Source: Streptomyces griseoruber | GTDB lineage: Bacteria > Actinomycetota > Actinomycetes > Streptomycetales > Streptomycetaceae | Assembly: GCF_001514205.1 (NCBI RefSeq) | Contig: NZ_KQ948764.1 | Coordinates: 124,001-188,000 of the forward strand | Length of the DNA: 64,000 nt | Direction: 5' to 3' | Shown here: positions 1 to 8,252 of the stretch, piece by piece | How the letters are laid out: each line of letters starts with the position of its first letter | Numbering within the stretch: the stretch's first letter is position 1 | Translations under genes and position numbers: made by a program | The notes under the pieces: generated by a model | Told to the model about the DNA's origin: nothing | The model's input: only the letters and a program-made list of their open reading frames with translations | The model's database searches: none

Positions 1-909
1 GAGCCGCAGATAGACCATCGAGCAGAAGAGCAGGATCACGAACGCCACCGTGGTGAGGGCGGACGCGTAGCCGAAGTTGTGGGCGTCGACGGAGGTGTTG
101 GCGATGTAGAGCGGGAGGGTGGTGGTCTCCCCCGCCGGGCCGCCGCCGGTGAGCGTGTACAGCAGGTCGACGTTGTTGAACTCCCACACCGCGCGCAGCA
201 GCGTGGACAGGACGATGGCGTCCTTCAGATGGGGCAGGGTGATGTGCCAGAACTGCTTGAGTCTGCTGGCCCCGTCGACCTCGGCGGCCTCGTACAGGTC
301 CTTCGAGACGGACTGGAGGTCGGCGAGGATGAGGATCGCGAAGAAGGGGACCCCGCGCCACAGGTCGGCGACGATCGCCGCCGGGAAGACGGTGGAGGTG
401 TCCGACAGCCAGCTGGTGCCGTACTCGCCGATGCCCGCGTCGGCGAGGTAACGGGTGATGCCGGTCTGGGAGTTGTAGAGGAGCACCCAGATCGCGGAGG
501 TCAGCACGCCGGAGACGGCCCACGGGGAGAAGACCAGGGCGCGGCCCAGCGCCCGGCCGACGAAGGTCTGGTTGACGATCAGCGCCAGCGCCAGACCGAA
601 CAGCAGTTGCAGTCCGACCTCGACGACGACCCACTTGGCGCTGAAGGTCAGCGTGTCCCAGAACTGCGGGTCGTCGGTGAAGGCGTGGACGAAGTTGTCG
701 AAGCCCGCGTAGCCGTTCCGCCATGGTTTGGTGGGGTTGTAGTTCTGCAGGCTGTAGTAGAAGACGCTGATCACCGGGTAGGCGATGAAGCCCAGCATCA
801 GCAGGGCCGCCGGCGCGATCAGCAGGTACGGGAGCCTGCGGGGCGTGGCGGAGGCACGGCGCCGCCGGGGTGGCGCGGGCGGCTTCGCCACGGCTGCGGC
901 TTGGGCCAT
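1..909 (-). CDS. Sugar ABC transporter permease (MalF/UgpA type), 3' end outside the window
   Basis: Membrane subunit of a binding-protein-dependent sugar importer. The 303 residues present show an Arg/Pro-rich cytoplasmic start, a first membrane helix at about residues 27-48, several more helices, and the permease coupling motif EAAEVDGAS at about residues 207-215 followed by a WHITLPHL segment; these contact the ATPase subunit. The ATG at 909 follows a GGAG seven bases upstream. It lies downstream of the sugar-acid dehydratase gene on the same strand but has its own 92-bp upstream gap with a LacI-type palindrome, so it probably starts a separate transport operon. The substrate cannot be read from this subunit. 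The C-terminus is cut by the window edge. Confidence 0.93.
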   Translation of the reverse strand, partial: MAQAAAVAKPPAPPRRRRASATPRRLPYLLIAPAALLMLGFIAYPVISVFYYSLQNYNPTKPWRNGYAGFDNFVHAFTDDPQFWDTLTFSAKWVVVEVGLQLLFGLALALIVNQTFVGRALGRALVFSPWAVSGVLTSAIWVLLYNSQTGITRYLADAGIGEYGTSWLSDTSTVFPAAIVADLWRGVPFFAILILADLQSVSKDLYEAAEVDGASRLKQFWHITLPHLKDAIVLSTLLRAVWEFNNVDLLYTLTGGGPAGETTTLPLYIANTSVDAHNFGYASALTTVAFVILLFCSMVYLRL

Positions 910-949
910 GACTGTTCTCCGTTCTGGTACGTCGTGCGTGCGTCGTACA

Positions 950-961
950 GGAAGCGCTTTC
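950..961. promoter_or_regulatory. LacI-family operator-like palindrome upstream of the sugar permease
   Basis: GGAAGCGCTTTC differs by one base from the perfect palindrome GAAAGCGCTTTC. It sits about 41 bp before the permease start. LacI-type repressors of sugar importers in Streptomyces bind palindromes with this AGCGCT core. No LacI gene is visible in the window, so the assignment is an inference from sequence and position. Confidence 0.5.
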
Positions 962-1001
962 TCCCTGTGCAGGGGTGTGCGCTGTCGTGCGGGTGCCGTG
1001 C

Positions 1002-2744
1002 TCAGCCCGCGTACGGGTCCGCGACCTTGCCCGGGCGGGCCAGGAACGCGAAGTCGCAGCCGGTGTCGGCCTGGGTGATCTGCTCGTTGTAGAGCGCGCC
1101 GTAGCCGCGCTCGTAGCGGGTGGGCGGCGGTGTCCAGGCCGCCCTGCGCCGCTGAAGCTCCTCGTCGTCGACATGGAGATGGAGGGTGCGGGCCTCGACG
1201 TCGAGGGTGATCGAGTCGCCGGTGCGGACCAGCGCGAGCGGCCCGCCGACGTACGACTCCGGCGCCACGTGCAGCACACAGGCGCCGTAGCTGGTGCCGC
1301 TCATCCGGGCGTCGGAGATCCGGACCATGTCCCGCACGCCCTGCCTGAGCAGGTGGTCGGGGATGGGCAGCATGCCGTACTCCGGCATGCCCGGGCCGCC
1401 CTTCGGGCCGGAACCCCGCAGCACCAGCACGCTGTCGGCGGTGATGCCCAGCTCCGGGTCGTTGACGGTGCGCTGCATGGTCCGGTAGTCGTCGAAGACG
1501 ACCGCGGGACCGGTGTGCTTGAGCAGGTGCGGTTCGGCGGCGATGTGCTTGATGACCGCGCCGTCCGGGCAGAGGTTGCCGCGCAGTACGGCGACCCCGC
1601 CCTCGCTCGCGACCGGGTTGTCGCGGGGCCGGATGACGTCGTCCTGGTGGACCTGGGCGCCGGCGAGCTGCTCGCGCAGGGTGTCGCAGGAGACGGTCGG
1701 CCGGTCCAGGTGGAGCAGGTCCGGGATCCGGGAGAGGAAGCCGGGCAGGCCGCCGGCGAAGTGGAAGTCCTCCATGAGGTACGTCCGTCCGCCGGGACGG
1801 ACGTTGGCGAGGACGGGGACCGTGCGGGCGATGCGGTCGAAGTCGTCGAGGGTGAGGCGGACTCCGGCCCGGCCGGCCATGGCGATGAGGTGGATGACGG
1901 CGTTGGTGGAGCCGCCGAGGCCGAGGACGGTGGTGACGGCGTCCTCGAAGGCCTCGGCGGTGAGGATCTCGGAGAGGACGCGCCCCTTGTGGACCTGTTC
2001 GACGATCGTCAGGCCGGCCCGTGCGGCCATCCGGTCGTGTCCGGAGTCCACGGCCGGGATGCTCGACGCACCCGGGACCGTCACGCCCAGCGCCTCCGCG
2101 GCGGCCGTCAGCGTGGACGCGGTGCCCATCGTCATGCAGTGGCCCGGCGAGCGCGCGAGGCCGTTCTCCAGCTCGGCCATCTCGCAGTCGCCGATGAGGC
2201 CGGCGCGCTTGTCGTCCCAGTACTTCCACATGTCGGTGCCGGAGCCGAGCACCTCATTGCGCCAGTGCCCCGGCAGCATCGGCCCGGCGGGCACGAAGAC
2301 GGTGGGCAGGTCGACGCTGGCCGCGCCCATGAGCAGCGCGGGGGTGGTCTTGTCGCAGCCGCCCATCAGGACGGCCCCGTCGACCGGGTAGGAGCGCAGC
2401 AGCTCCTCGGTCTCCATCGCGAGGAGATTGCGGTAGAGCATCGGGGTCGGTTTCTGGAAGGTCTCGCTGAGCGTGGAGACCGGGAACTCCAGCGGGAAAC
2501 CGCCGGCCTGCCAGACGCCCCGCTTGACCGCCTGCGCGCGATCACGGAGGTGCACATGACAGGGATTGATGTCCGACCAGGTGTTGAGGATCGCGATGAC
2601 CGGCTTGCCGAGGTGTTCCTCGGGGAGGTAGCCGAGCTGGCGGGTGCGGGCGCGATGGCTGAAGGAGCGCAGGCCGTCGGTGCCGTACCACTGGTGGCTC
2701 CGCAGCTCTTCGGGCCGCTTGCGGGGAAGATCGTCGAAGCGCAT
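1002..2744 (-). CDS. IlvD/Edd-family sugar-acid dehydratase
   Basis: Fe-S dependent dehydratase of the IlvD/Edd family (580 residues), of the arabinonate/xylonate/galactonate type rather than valine-isoleucine IlvD. Cluster and substrate motifs are present: GGCDKTTPA near residue 130, a second cysteine in SPGHCMTMGTAS, and the C-terminal SDARMSGTSYGA. It removes water from an aldonic acid to give a 2-keto-3-deoxy acid. The start at 2744 forms a TGATG overlap with the stop of the upstream DHDPS-fold gene; an upstream in-frame ATG would add 30 Arg-rich residues read from inside that gene. Coupling with the DHDPS-fold gene and a GntR regulator points to one sugar-acid pathway. The exact substrate is not determined. 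Confidence 0.9.
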   Translation of the reverse strand: MRFDDLPRKRPEELRSHQWYGTDGLRSFSHRARTRQLGYLPEEHLGKPVIAILNTWSDINPCHVHLRDRAQAVKRGVWQAGGFPLEFPVSTLSETFQKPTPMLYRNLLAMETEELLRSYPVDGAVLMGGCDKTTPALLMGAASVDLPTVFVPAGPMLPGHWRNEVLGSGTDMWKYWDDKRAGLIGDCEMAELENGLARSPGHCMTMGTASTLTAAAEALGVTVPGASSIPAVDSGHDRMAARAGLTIVEQVHKGRVLSEILTAEAFEDAVTTVLGLGGSTNAVIHLIAMAGRAGVRLTLDDFDRIARTVPVLANVRPGGRTYLMEDFHFAGGLPGFLSRIPDLLHLDRPTVSCDTLREQLAGAQVHQDDVIRPRDNPVASEGGVAVLRGNLCPDGAVIKHIAAEPHLLKHTGPAVVFDDYRTMQRTVNDPELGITADSVLVLRGSGPKGGPGMPEYGMLPIPDHLLRQGVRDMVRISDARMSGTSYGACVLHVAPESYVGGPLALVRTGDSITLDVEARTLHLHVDDEELQRRRAAWTPPPTRYERGYGALYNEQITQADTGCDFAFLARPGKVADPYAG

Positions 2745-3655
2745 CACAGGGACCATCCGGCGGCGATGGCGGCGACCTCGGCGCGCTCGCTCTCGGGCAG
2801 CCCGCGGCTCGGCGGGCGCACCTCGCTGCGGCACAGCCCCAGGGAGGAAAGGGCTTCCTTGACCACCGTGACATTGTTGGCGGAGCCGTTGGCGGCCCGC
2901 AGCTCCTCGAAGCGGCGGATCTGCTCCCAGACCTTCATGGCCGCCGGATAGTCCCCTGATCGAAGCGCTTCAATCATGTTCAGCGAAACGGCCGGGGCGA
3001 CGTTCACCAGCCCCGAGGTGAAGCCGGTGGCGCCCGCCGAGAAGTAGGAGGGGGCGTAGGGCTCGGCGAGCCCGGCCACCCAGACGAAGCGCTCCAGGCC
3101 CGCGTCCCGGGCGAAGGCGGCGAAGCGGGCCGCGTCCGGGACGGCGTACTTCACGCCGATCACGTTGGGGCAGGCGTCGGCGAGTTCCGCGAGGCGGTCG
3201 CCGTGCAGCTGCGCGTTGCGGATGTACGGGACGACACCCAGCTCGGGCACGGCCTCGGCGATGGCCCGGTGGTAGTCGACCCAGCCGCGCTGGGAGACGT
3301 ACGGGTGGACGGGCTGGTGGACCATCACCATCCCGGCGCCCAGCTCCCGGGCGTGCCGGGCGGAGGCGACGGCGGTGGGGACGTCATGCCCGACCCCCAC
3401 GAGGATCGTCGAACGATCCCCCGCCTCGTCGACCGTCAGTTCCGTGACCAGCCGCCGCTCCTCGGGCGTGAGGGCGTAGAACTCGCCGGTGTTGCCGTTC
3501 GGCGTGAGCGTGGTGATCCCGCCGTCGAGCAGCCGGCGCAGCAGGGCCCGGTGGGCGGCCGCGTCGACGGTGCCGTCCTCGGCGAACGGGGTCACCGGGA
3601 TCGCCACCACGTCGGCCAGGGCCGCACGCTCGGTCTCGAACGCCACGCTGCTCAT
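2744..3655 (-). CDS. DHDPS-fold (DapA-superfamily) aldolase/dehydratase
   Basis: A 303-residue TIM-barrel enzyme of the dihydrodipicolinate synthase superfamily. Seen are the substrate-binding GNTGEF motif near residue 55, the YIRN segment carrying the conserved Tyr, and the Schiff-base lysine in VIGVKYAV. The family includes 2-keto-3-deoxy sugar-acid aldolases and dehydratases. Its product-substrate link to the coupled IlvD/Edd dehydratase suggests it acts on the 2-keto-3-deoxy acid. It is not biosynthetic DapA: a canonical dapA lies at 22157. It overlaps the upstream GntR gene by ATGA and the downstream dehydratase by TGATG, so the three genes are translationally coupled. Confidence 0.88.
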   Translation of the reverse strand: MSSVAFETERAALADVVAIPVTPFAEDGTVDAAAHRALLRRLLDGGITTLTPNGNTGEFYALTPEERRLVTELTVDEAGDRSTILVGVGHDVPTAVASARHARELGAGMVMVHQPVHPYVSQRGWVDYHRAIAEAVPELGVVPYIRNAQLHGDRLAELADACPNVIGVKYAVPDAARFAAFARDAGLERFVWVAGLAEPYAPSYFSAGATGFTSGLVNVAPAVSLNMIEALRSGDYPAAMKVWEQIRRFEELRAANGSANNVTVVKEALSSLGLCRSEVRPPSRGLPESERAEVAAIAAGWSL

Positions 3656-4308
3656 TCCTGGCCTTCCTGGTTCGCTGCCTCGGGGAACGCTCGCTCGACG
3701 AACGAGGCGATGTGGGCGTGCAGGGCGCGGGCCGCGCCGTCGGCGTCGCCGTCGAGGGCGAGCCTCAGGATCTCCCGGTGCTCGCCGGCCTCGCGCTCCC
3801 AGGACGGGGAGGCGGCCCAGGCTACGGCGGAGACCAGGGCGGCCTGGTCACGGACCTCGTCGAGCATCCGGCCGAGCAGCGGGTTGCCGCAGGGCAGGTA
3901 GAGGGCGCGGTGGAACTCCCGGTTGGCGAGGGAGCGTTCGGCGGTGTCGGCCGCGTCGTCGGCCCGGGCGAGCGCGTCCCGGGCGGCGTCCAGCGAGGCC
4001 CCGCGCCGGACGGCCCGCTTCAGCGCCTCGGGCTCCAGCAGCAGCCGTACGTCGTAGACCTCGCGCGCCATGTCCGCGTCCACCATGCGCACCGTGACGC
4101 CCTTGTACTGGCTCATGACGACCAGTCCGGTCCCGGCCAGGGTCTTGAGCGCCTCGCGCACCGGGGTCTTGGACACCCCGAACCGTGCGGCGAGCTCGGT
4201 CTCGACCAGGGCCTGCCCCGGCGTCAGCTGCCCGGTGAGGATGCGGCGTTTGATCTCCTCCAGCACGTACTGCGTGCGGGACGGGATCGGCGTGGGCACA
4301 GAGGTCAT
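3652..4308 (-). CDS. GntR-family (FadR/FCD) transcriptional regulator
   Basis: A 218-residue FadR-subfamily regulator. The N-terminal winged helix spans about residues 10-75 (QALVETELAARFGVSKTPV, then REALKTLAGTGLV). An all-helical FCD ligand domain follows, with metal-site histidines in the NREFHRALYLPCGNP and AGEHREIL regions. It is the first gene of the dehydratase operon and probably represses it until a sugar acid binds. Palindromes at 4353-4375 just upstream are candidate operators for autoregulation. Confidence 0.92.
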   Translation of the reverse strand: MTSVPTPIPSRTQYVLEEIKRRILTGQLTPGQALVETELAARFGVSKTPVREALKTLAGTGLVVMSQYKGVTVRMVDADMAREVYDVRLLLEPEALKRAVRRGASLDAARDALARADDAADTAERSLANREFHRALYLPCGNPLLGRMLDEVRDQAALVSAVAWAASPSWEREAGEHREILRLALDGDADGAARALHAHIASFVERAFPEAANQEGQE

Positions 4309-4352
4309 GCGCGCCTCTCGGATCTCAAGGATCGGATCTCACATATCGCGTC

Positions 4353-4375
4353 TCATATATGACGTACGAAGTACG
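4353..4375. promoter_or_regulatory. Two adjoining palindromes upstream of the GntR operon
   Basis: TCATATATGA (4353-4362) is a perfect 10-bp palindrome. It is followed directly by CGTAC-GAA-GTACG (4363-4375), a perfect 5-bp inverted repeat. Both lie 45-67 bp upstream of the regulator start in an AT-richer patch. Position and symmetry suit FadR-type GntR operators. Which one is the true site cannot be told by eye. Confidence 0.5.
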
Positions 4376-4452
4376 ACGCGTTGAAGGTAGGGAGGGGTCC
4401 TGTGTTTCGTCAATGCTTCTGACAAAGGAAGTCGGCATTGCCGGACGCCGGT

Positions 4453-5205
4453 TCAGAAGGGGACGGTCTCGCCCTCGCGTGCCGTGCGGGTGGGTCCGCC
4501 GAAGGCCGCCGCGGCCCGCGCGGTCGCCTCCTCGCGGGTGAGCGTGGGCCCCACATGGGTGACGAACAGTTCGCGCACACCCGCCTTGCGGGCCGCGTCA
4601 CCGGCGTCCTCCGGAGTCAGATGCACCCGTTCGCTTTCGCGATGGAGGTCGATGTCCGCCTCGCACAGGAAGAGGTCGGCCCCGGAGGCGGTCTCGGTGA
4701 GCGCGTCGCACGGGCCGCTGTCCCCGGAGTACACGAAGACGCTCCCCTGGGACTCGGCGCGCAGGGCGTACGCCTCGGTGCCGTGCGCCACCGCGCGGGA
4801 GGTGAGGCGCACGTTCCAGTGCCGGACGGTGTGGCCGTCGTACAGCGGCCGGAAGTCGAAGACCTCGCTCAGGAACCGGATGTCCGGCCGCCCGAAGAAC
4901 CCCGCCAGGCGCCGGGCGCAGTCCATGGGGGCGTACACCAGGATGGGCACCGGCGGGGTCAGGCCGCCGTAGGCGAACGCATAGGCGGCGGAGAGCAGAT
5001 CGGCGCTGTGATCGGCGTGGAGATGGGAGATCCAGATCGCCGTGAGCCGCTCTGGATCCGTGTGCCGCTGCAACTCGGCGAACGTTCCGGGGCCCGCGTC
5101 CACCCAGATCTCGGCGCTCCCGCCGCGCAGCAGATAGCCCGAGCACGGGCGGCCCGGACGGGGGTGCGGGGAGGCGGTACCGAGGATGGTGAGACTCAGG
5201 GGCAT
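4453..5205 (-). CDS. MBL-fold metal hydrolase (RNase Z / AtsA-like)
   Basis: A 250-residue metallo-beta-lactamase-fold hydrolase. Seen are the metal motif HLHADHSAD at about residues 61-69, DAGPGT before it, a further metal Asp in YSGDSGPCDAL, and a C-terminal FVTHVGPT histidine. The N-terminus LTILGTASPHPRPGRPCSGYL is typical of the RNase Z-like branch that includes many uncharacterised Streptomyces hydrolases. It ends 144 bp before the GntR gene on the same strand and has its own 5' gap. The substrate is unknown. Confidence 0.85.
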   Translation of the reverse strand: MPLSLTILGTASPHPRPGRPCSGYLLRGGSAEIWVDAGPGTFAELQRHTDPERLTAIWISHLHADHSADLLSAAYAFAYGGLTPPVPILVYAPMDCARRLAGFFGRPDIRFLSEVFDFRPLYDGHTVRHWNVRLTSRAVAHGTEAYALRAESQGSVFVYSGDSGPCDALTETASGADLFLCEADIDLHRESERVHLTPEDAGDAARKAGVRELFVTHVGPTLTREEATARAAAAFGGPTRTAREGETVPF

Positions 5206-5338
5206 GGTGGGGAGCGTACGGTCCGCCCCTGCCGGGCGGGCCCCGATTGCGTCGGTCTACGGCATCCGTACAAGACCGTCTACGGCCCGCCGCGGCCCCC
5301 TGCGGCCCCTGGGCAGCCCTTGCCGGCCCCCGCGGCGG

Positions 5339-5971
5339 TCACCGGGGCGTCCGGCCCGGGTCCCGTCCGCTCAGGCCGACCGCCCGGTCCAGCAGCGGGG
5401 CGTCCTCCGGTACGGGCACCACGGGAGCGAAGATCCCGCCGCCGCGGCTCGGATCGTCGGCGGCGGCCCGCAGGAAGGCGTACGTCGCCTCCAGCGCGGC
5501 CGGGTCGGGGGTGTACTCCTGGCCGGTGGCCCGGGCGAGGTCCCAGCCGTGGATCACCAGTTCGTCGGCGGCGACGGCTCCGGCGACCGCGCCGGGCAGG
5601 TCGACGCCGCCGGCGCGGGTCATACCGGTCCAGGCGGCGGGCTCCCGCCAGGCCTCGGCCAGTTCGCCGAGGACCCGGGGCAGCTCGGTGCGCCAGCCGG
5701 GCCCGAGCCGGGGTTCGGAGTCGGTCGGCGGGGTGTCGGTGGTGGCCCCCAGGTCCTTGCGCGCGGCGTCCCGGAAGGCGGCGGCGAGGCCGGCCAGATG
5801 GCCGAGCAGGGTACCCACGGGGTACGCCGGGCAGGGCGTGCCGTGCGTGAGCTGCTCGTCCCGGACGGCCGCCGCGAGGCGCGCCACGATCCGGCTCTGG
5901 GGTCCGAGGTCGAGAATGCGGGTCGTCGTGTCGGTCATGGAGGGTGGACCGTCCGGGACGCGAAAACTCAT
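5339..5971 (-). CDS. TIGR03086-type DinB-fold protein (mycothiol-dependent isomerase N-terminal family)
   Basis: A 210-residue four-helix-bundle protein of the DinB / MDMPI_N superfamily. The family pattern is visible: an N-terminal helix LAAAVRDEQL, the conserved GTLLGHLAGLAAAFRDAARK helix with a candidate metal His, and VIHGWDLARATGQ late in the protein. In actinobacteria such proteins often use mycothiol or bind metals, but most are uncharacterised. The ATG at 5971 lies 10 bp after the upstream stop; an in-frame ATG at 5938 (MTDTTTRIL) is an equally plausible start. It is probably the last gene of the kdgD operon. Confidence 0.8.
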   Translation of the reverse strand: MSFRVPDGPPSMTDTTTRILDLGPQSRIVARLAAAVRDEQLTHGTPCPAYPVGTLLGHLAGLAAAFRDAARKDLGATTDTPPTDSEPRLGPGWRTELPRVLGELAEAWREPAAWTGMTRAGGVDLPGAVAGAVAADELVIHGWDLARATGQEYTPDPAALEATYAFLRAAADDPSRGGGIFAPVVPVPEDAPLLDRAVGLSGRDPGRTPR

Positions 5972-5981
5972 CGCCGCCCGT

Positions 5982-7145
5982 TCAGCGCGCCGCCAGTGCC
6001 TCCCGTACGGCGGTCAGGTCGGCGTCCGACGCCAGGCCCGCGTGGTACAGCCGGATCTCCGTCGCCCCCAGCTCACGCGCGCGTGCCGTGTCGGCGGTGA
6101 GCGTGCCGGGGCTGCCGCCCATGCCGGAGACGACGCCGAAGTTGGCGGCGATCACCGCGTCCGCGCGGCCCTGCTCGGCGAAGGGCGTCAGCAGGCCCGG
6201 CCCGCCCGCGCACGGCACCACGACACCGTCCGCGACGGACAGGACGTGTCCCGGGTCGACACCCGGGTTGGCGCCCACGTGGTAGGTCACGGGGTCGGCG
6301 TGCAGCAGCACCTGGAAGCCCTCGGGTGCGGCCGCGCGGACGGCGGCGACCGCCGTCTCCTGGAGCGTGCGGGCGGTGTCGTCGCGCCACGCGCGCGTGG
6401 CCGCCGCCGTCTCCTCCCCCAGCAGCTTCTCGACGCCCGCCCAGCCTCCGTCGTCCGGCGCGCCCCGCCACAGCGGCTCCAGCGCCTCGCGCACCGCGGC
6501 GGCGAGCGCGTCGGCGTCCAGGCCCTGTGCGCCGTAGCCGGCCCGGCAGGCGGGACAGAAGCAGAGCGCCATCAGGTACAGGCCGGCGTCGCCGAGGCCG
6601 ACCCCGGCGGTCTTGTCGTGGGCGTGCAGATGCTGGAGGCCGTACCAGCCGAGGGACTCCAGTTCGGTGCCGTGCGCGCCGGGGCGTACGGCGGCCTCGG
6701 CGGCGAGGTCGACGAGGTACGCGCGCGTGGCGGGCTGGGCGATGCACGGCGCCCAGGGGTAGCGGTCGCCGTAGGCGTTGACCACCGAGGTGTCCGGACG
6801 GTCGGCGCCCAGACGGGAGTTGTGGGCGAGGACCACCCAGGTGTGCACCTCAAGACCGGCGTCCGTGAGGGCCTCGGCGGCCTCCCCGTAGGCGTCGCCG
6901 GGCGCCCAGGCGCCCGCCGGGTACGGACGCAGCTCCCGGCCCTCCCAGCGGGCGTCCGCCGGGTACAGCACGGCCGCGTGCTCGGCGGTGACGATGCGGT
7001 GGCGCGGATGGCGGGGGGTGAGGGCGCGGGTGGAGTGGTACGCGGCGGCCAGGGTCACCTGCTCCACGCCGAGGGAGGCGATCCGGGCGGGGGCCGCGGG
7101 ATCGCCGTTGACGTCCCAGGGGTAGACGAACGTCGACGCCTTCAC
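5982..7145 (-). CDS. Conserved TIM-barrel-like protein of unknown function, coupled to kdgD
   Basis: A 387-residue protein that I cannot assign firmly. It starts at a GTG overlapping the kdgD stop as GTGA. The sequence alternates strands and helices like a TIM barrel (FVYPWDVNG start, TWVVLAHNSRLG, then ESLGWYGLQHLHAHDK). It carries the segment CFCPACRAGYG, a CxCxxC-like motif seen in uncharacterised GHL10/GH-like proteins of actinobacteria. A late HADPVTYHVGANPGVDPG segment is also glycosidase-like. Translational coupling to kdgD suggests a role in sugar-acid or glycoside use, perhaps as a glycoside hydrolase-like enzyme. No signal peptide is seen. Confidence 0.75.
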   Translation of the reverse strand: MKASTFVYPWDVNGDPAAPARIASLGVEQVTLAAAYHSTRALTPRHPRHRIVTAEHAAVLYPADARWEGRELRPYPAGAWAPGDAYGEAAEALTDAGLEVHTWVVLAHNSRLGADRPDTSVVNAYGDRYPWAPCIAQPATRAYLVDLAAEAAVRPGAHGTELESLGWYGLQHLHAHDKTAGVGLGDAGLYLMALCFCPACRAGYGAQGLDADALAAAVREALEPLWRGAPDDGGWAGVEKLLGEETAAATRAWRDDTARTLQETAVAAVRAAAPEGFQVLLHADPVTYHVGANPGVDPGHVLSVADGVVVPCAGGPGLLTPFAEQGRADAVIAANFGVVSGMGGSPGTLTADTARARELGATEIRLYHAGLASDADLTAVREALAAR

Positions 7146-8086
7146 TTCTTCTCCTCCTCCAGGAGCGCGTGGGCGCGCTCGATCAGCCGCGCGAGCTGTT
7201 TGACATGATCCTCGCCCGGTTCGTGCAGCGGCGGGCGGACTTCGCCGACGTCGAGGCCGCGCAGCCGGACGCCCGCCTTGACGAGGGAGACGGCGTATCC
7301 GCGGCCACGCGCGCGCAGTTCGACGAACGGACGGTAGAAGCCGTCGAGCAGGCGGTGGACGGTGGACTCGTCGCCGGTGGTGAGCGCGCGGTGGAAGGCG
7401 AGGGCGATCTCGGGGGCGAAGCAGAACACGGCGGAGGAGTAGAGGGTGACCCCGAGGGCGCGGTAGGCGAGCTGGGTCTGCTCGGCGGTCGGCAGTCCGT
7501 TGAAGTAGAGGAAGTCGCCGGGGGCCTCGGTGCGGACGGCGCTGACGATCCGCTGCATGAGGTCGAGGTCGCCGAGGCCGTCCTTGAGGCCGATGATCCC
7601 CTCGGTGCGGGCGAGTTCGACGACCGTCCCGGGGGTGAAGACCGCGTTGTCGCGCTGGTAGACGATCACGGGGAGCGCGGTGGCCGCCGCCACCTCCCGG
7701 TAGTGCCGCAGCAGGCCCTCCTGGGGGGCGAGGACGAGATAGGGCGGCAGGGCGAGCAGCCCGTCGGCGCCGGCCTCCTCGGCGAGCCGCGCGTAGCGCA
7801 CGGCGAGCGCGGTCCCGTACCCGGCGCCCGCGACGACCGGGACCCGTCCGCCGGTCTCCTCGACCGCCGCCCGGACACAGGCCTGGAACTCCTCCGGGGT
7901 GAGCGCGTGGAACTCCCCCGTACCGCAGCAGGCGAAGACGGCCGCGGCGCCCTCCTCCACGCCCCGGCGGACATGCGCGCGGTAGACGTCGAGGGCGACG
8001 GCCCCGTCCGGGCCGTAGGCCGTGACGGGGAAGAACAGCGGTCCACTGGGGATGCCGAGGCGAGTGGCCAGGTCGGCAGGCGTCAC
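7142..8086 (-). CDS. kdgD: 5-dehydro-4-deoxyglucarate dehydratase
   Basis: DHDPS-superfamily enzyme (314 residues) that decarboxylates and dehydrates 5-dehydro-4-deoxyglucarate to 2-oxoglutarate semialdehyde. It matches the recalled KdgD family closely: SGPLFFPVTAYG at the N-terminus, the GTGEF loop, the catalytic lysine in IIGLKDGLGD, NGLPTAEQTQLAYRALGV, TLYSSAVFCFAPE, and a C-terminal GYAVSLVKAGVRLRG. The GTG start at 8086 follows AGGGAGAG. It faces the uronate dehydrogenase gene across a shared promoter region, which fits the oxidative uronate pathway. Confidence 0.9.
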   Translation of the reverse strand: MTPADLATRLGIPSGPLFFPVTAYGPDGAVALDVYRAHVRRGVEEGAAAVFACCGTGEFHALTPEEFQACVRAAVEETGGRVPVVAGAGYGTALAVRYARLAEEAGADGLLALPPYLVLAPQEGLLRHYREVAAATALPVIVYQRDNAVFTPGTVVELARTEGIIGLKDGLGDLDLMQRIVSAVRTEAPGDFLYFNGLPTAEQTQLAYRALGVTLYSSAVFCFAPEIALAFHRALTTGDESTVHRLLDGFYRPFVELRARGRGYAVSLVKAGVRLRGLDVGEVRPPLHEPGEDHVKQLARLIERAHALLEEEKK

Positions 8087-8165
8087 GGGCTCTCCCTGGA
8101 GATAATACCGAGGCGTGCATGCTTCTGATCGGAGTTTATATTTATGAACATACCTTGCGCCACTC

Positions 8166-8195
8166 TTGACCGGGCAAGGCAGTGATCCTTAACTT
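8166..8195 (+). promoter_or_regulatory. Candidate promoter for udh
   Basis: TTGACC (8166-8171), an 18-bp spacer and TAACTT (8190-8195) give a sigma-70-like promoter about 58 bp upstream of the udh start. The kdgD side of the same gap contains an AT-rich patch (TTATATTTATGAACATA around 8134-8150) that could hold an operator or the leftward promoter. Confidence 0.5.
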
Positions 8196-8252
8196 GTCCA
8201 CGAATGTGAATACCGTGCGCGCATGAAGCCTGTGACCCAAGGAGACCCGAGG

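Noticed and set aside
975..2951. Plus-strand 658-codon frame over the IlvD/Edd gene
   Set aside because: Antisense shadow of the dehydratase; the encoded string is Val/Arg/Gly-rich with no motif.
5982..8120. Single 712-residue protein spanning the TIM-barrel gene and kdgD
   Set aside because: The N-terminal part is kdgD read in the wrong frame; kdgD in its own frame has all family motifs, and a GTGA overlap defines the next start.
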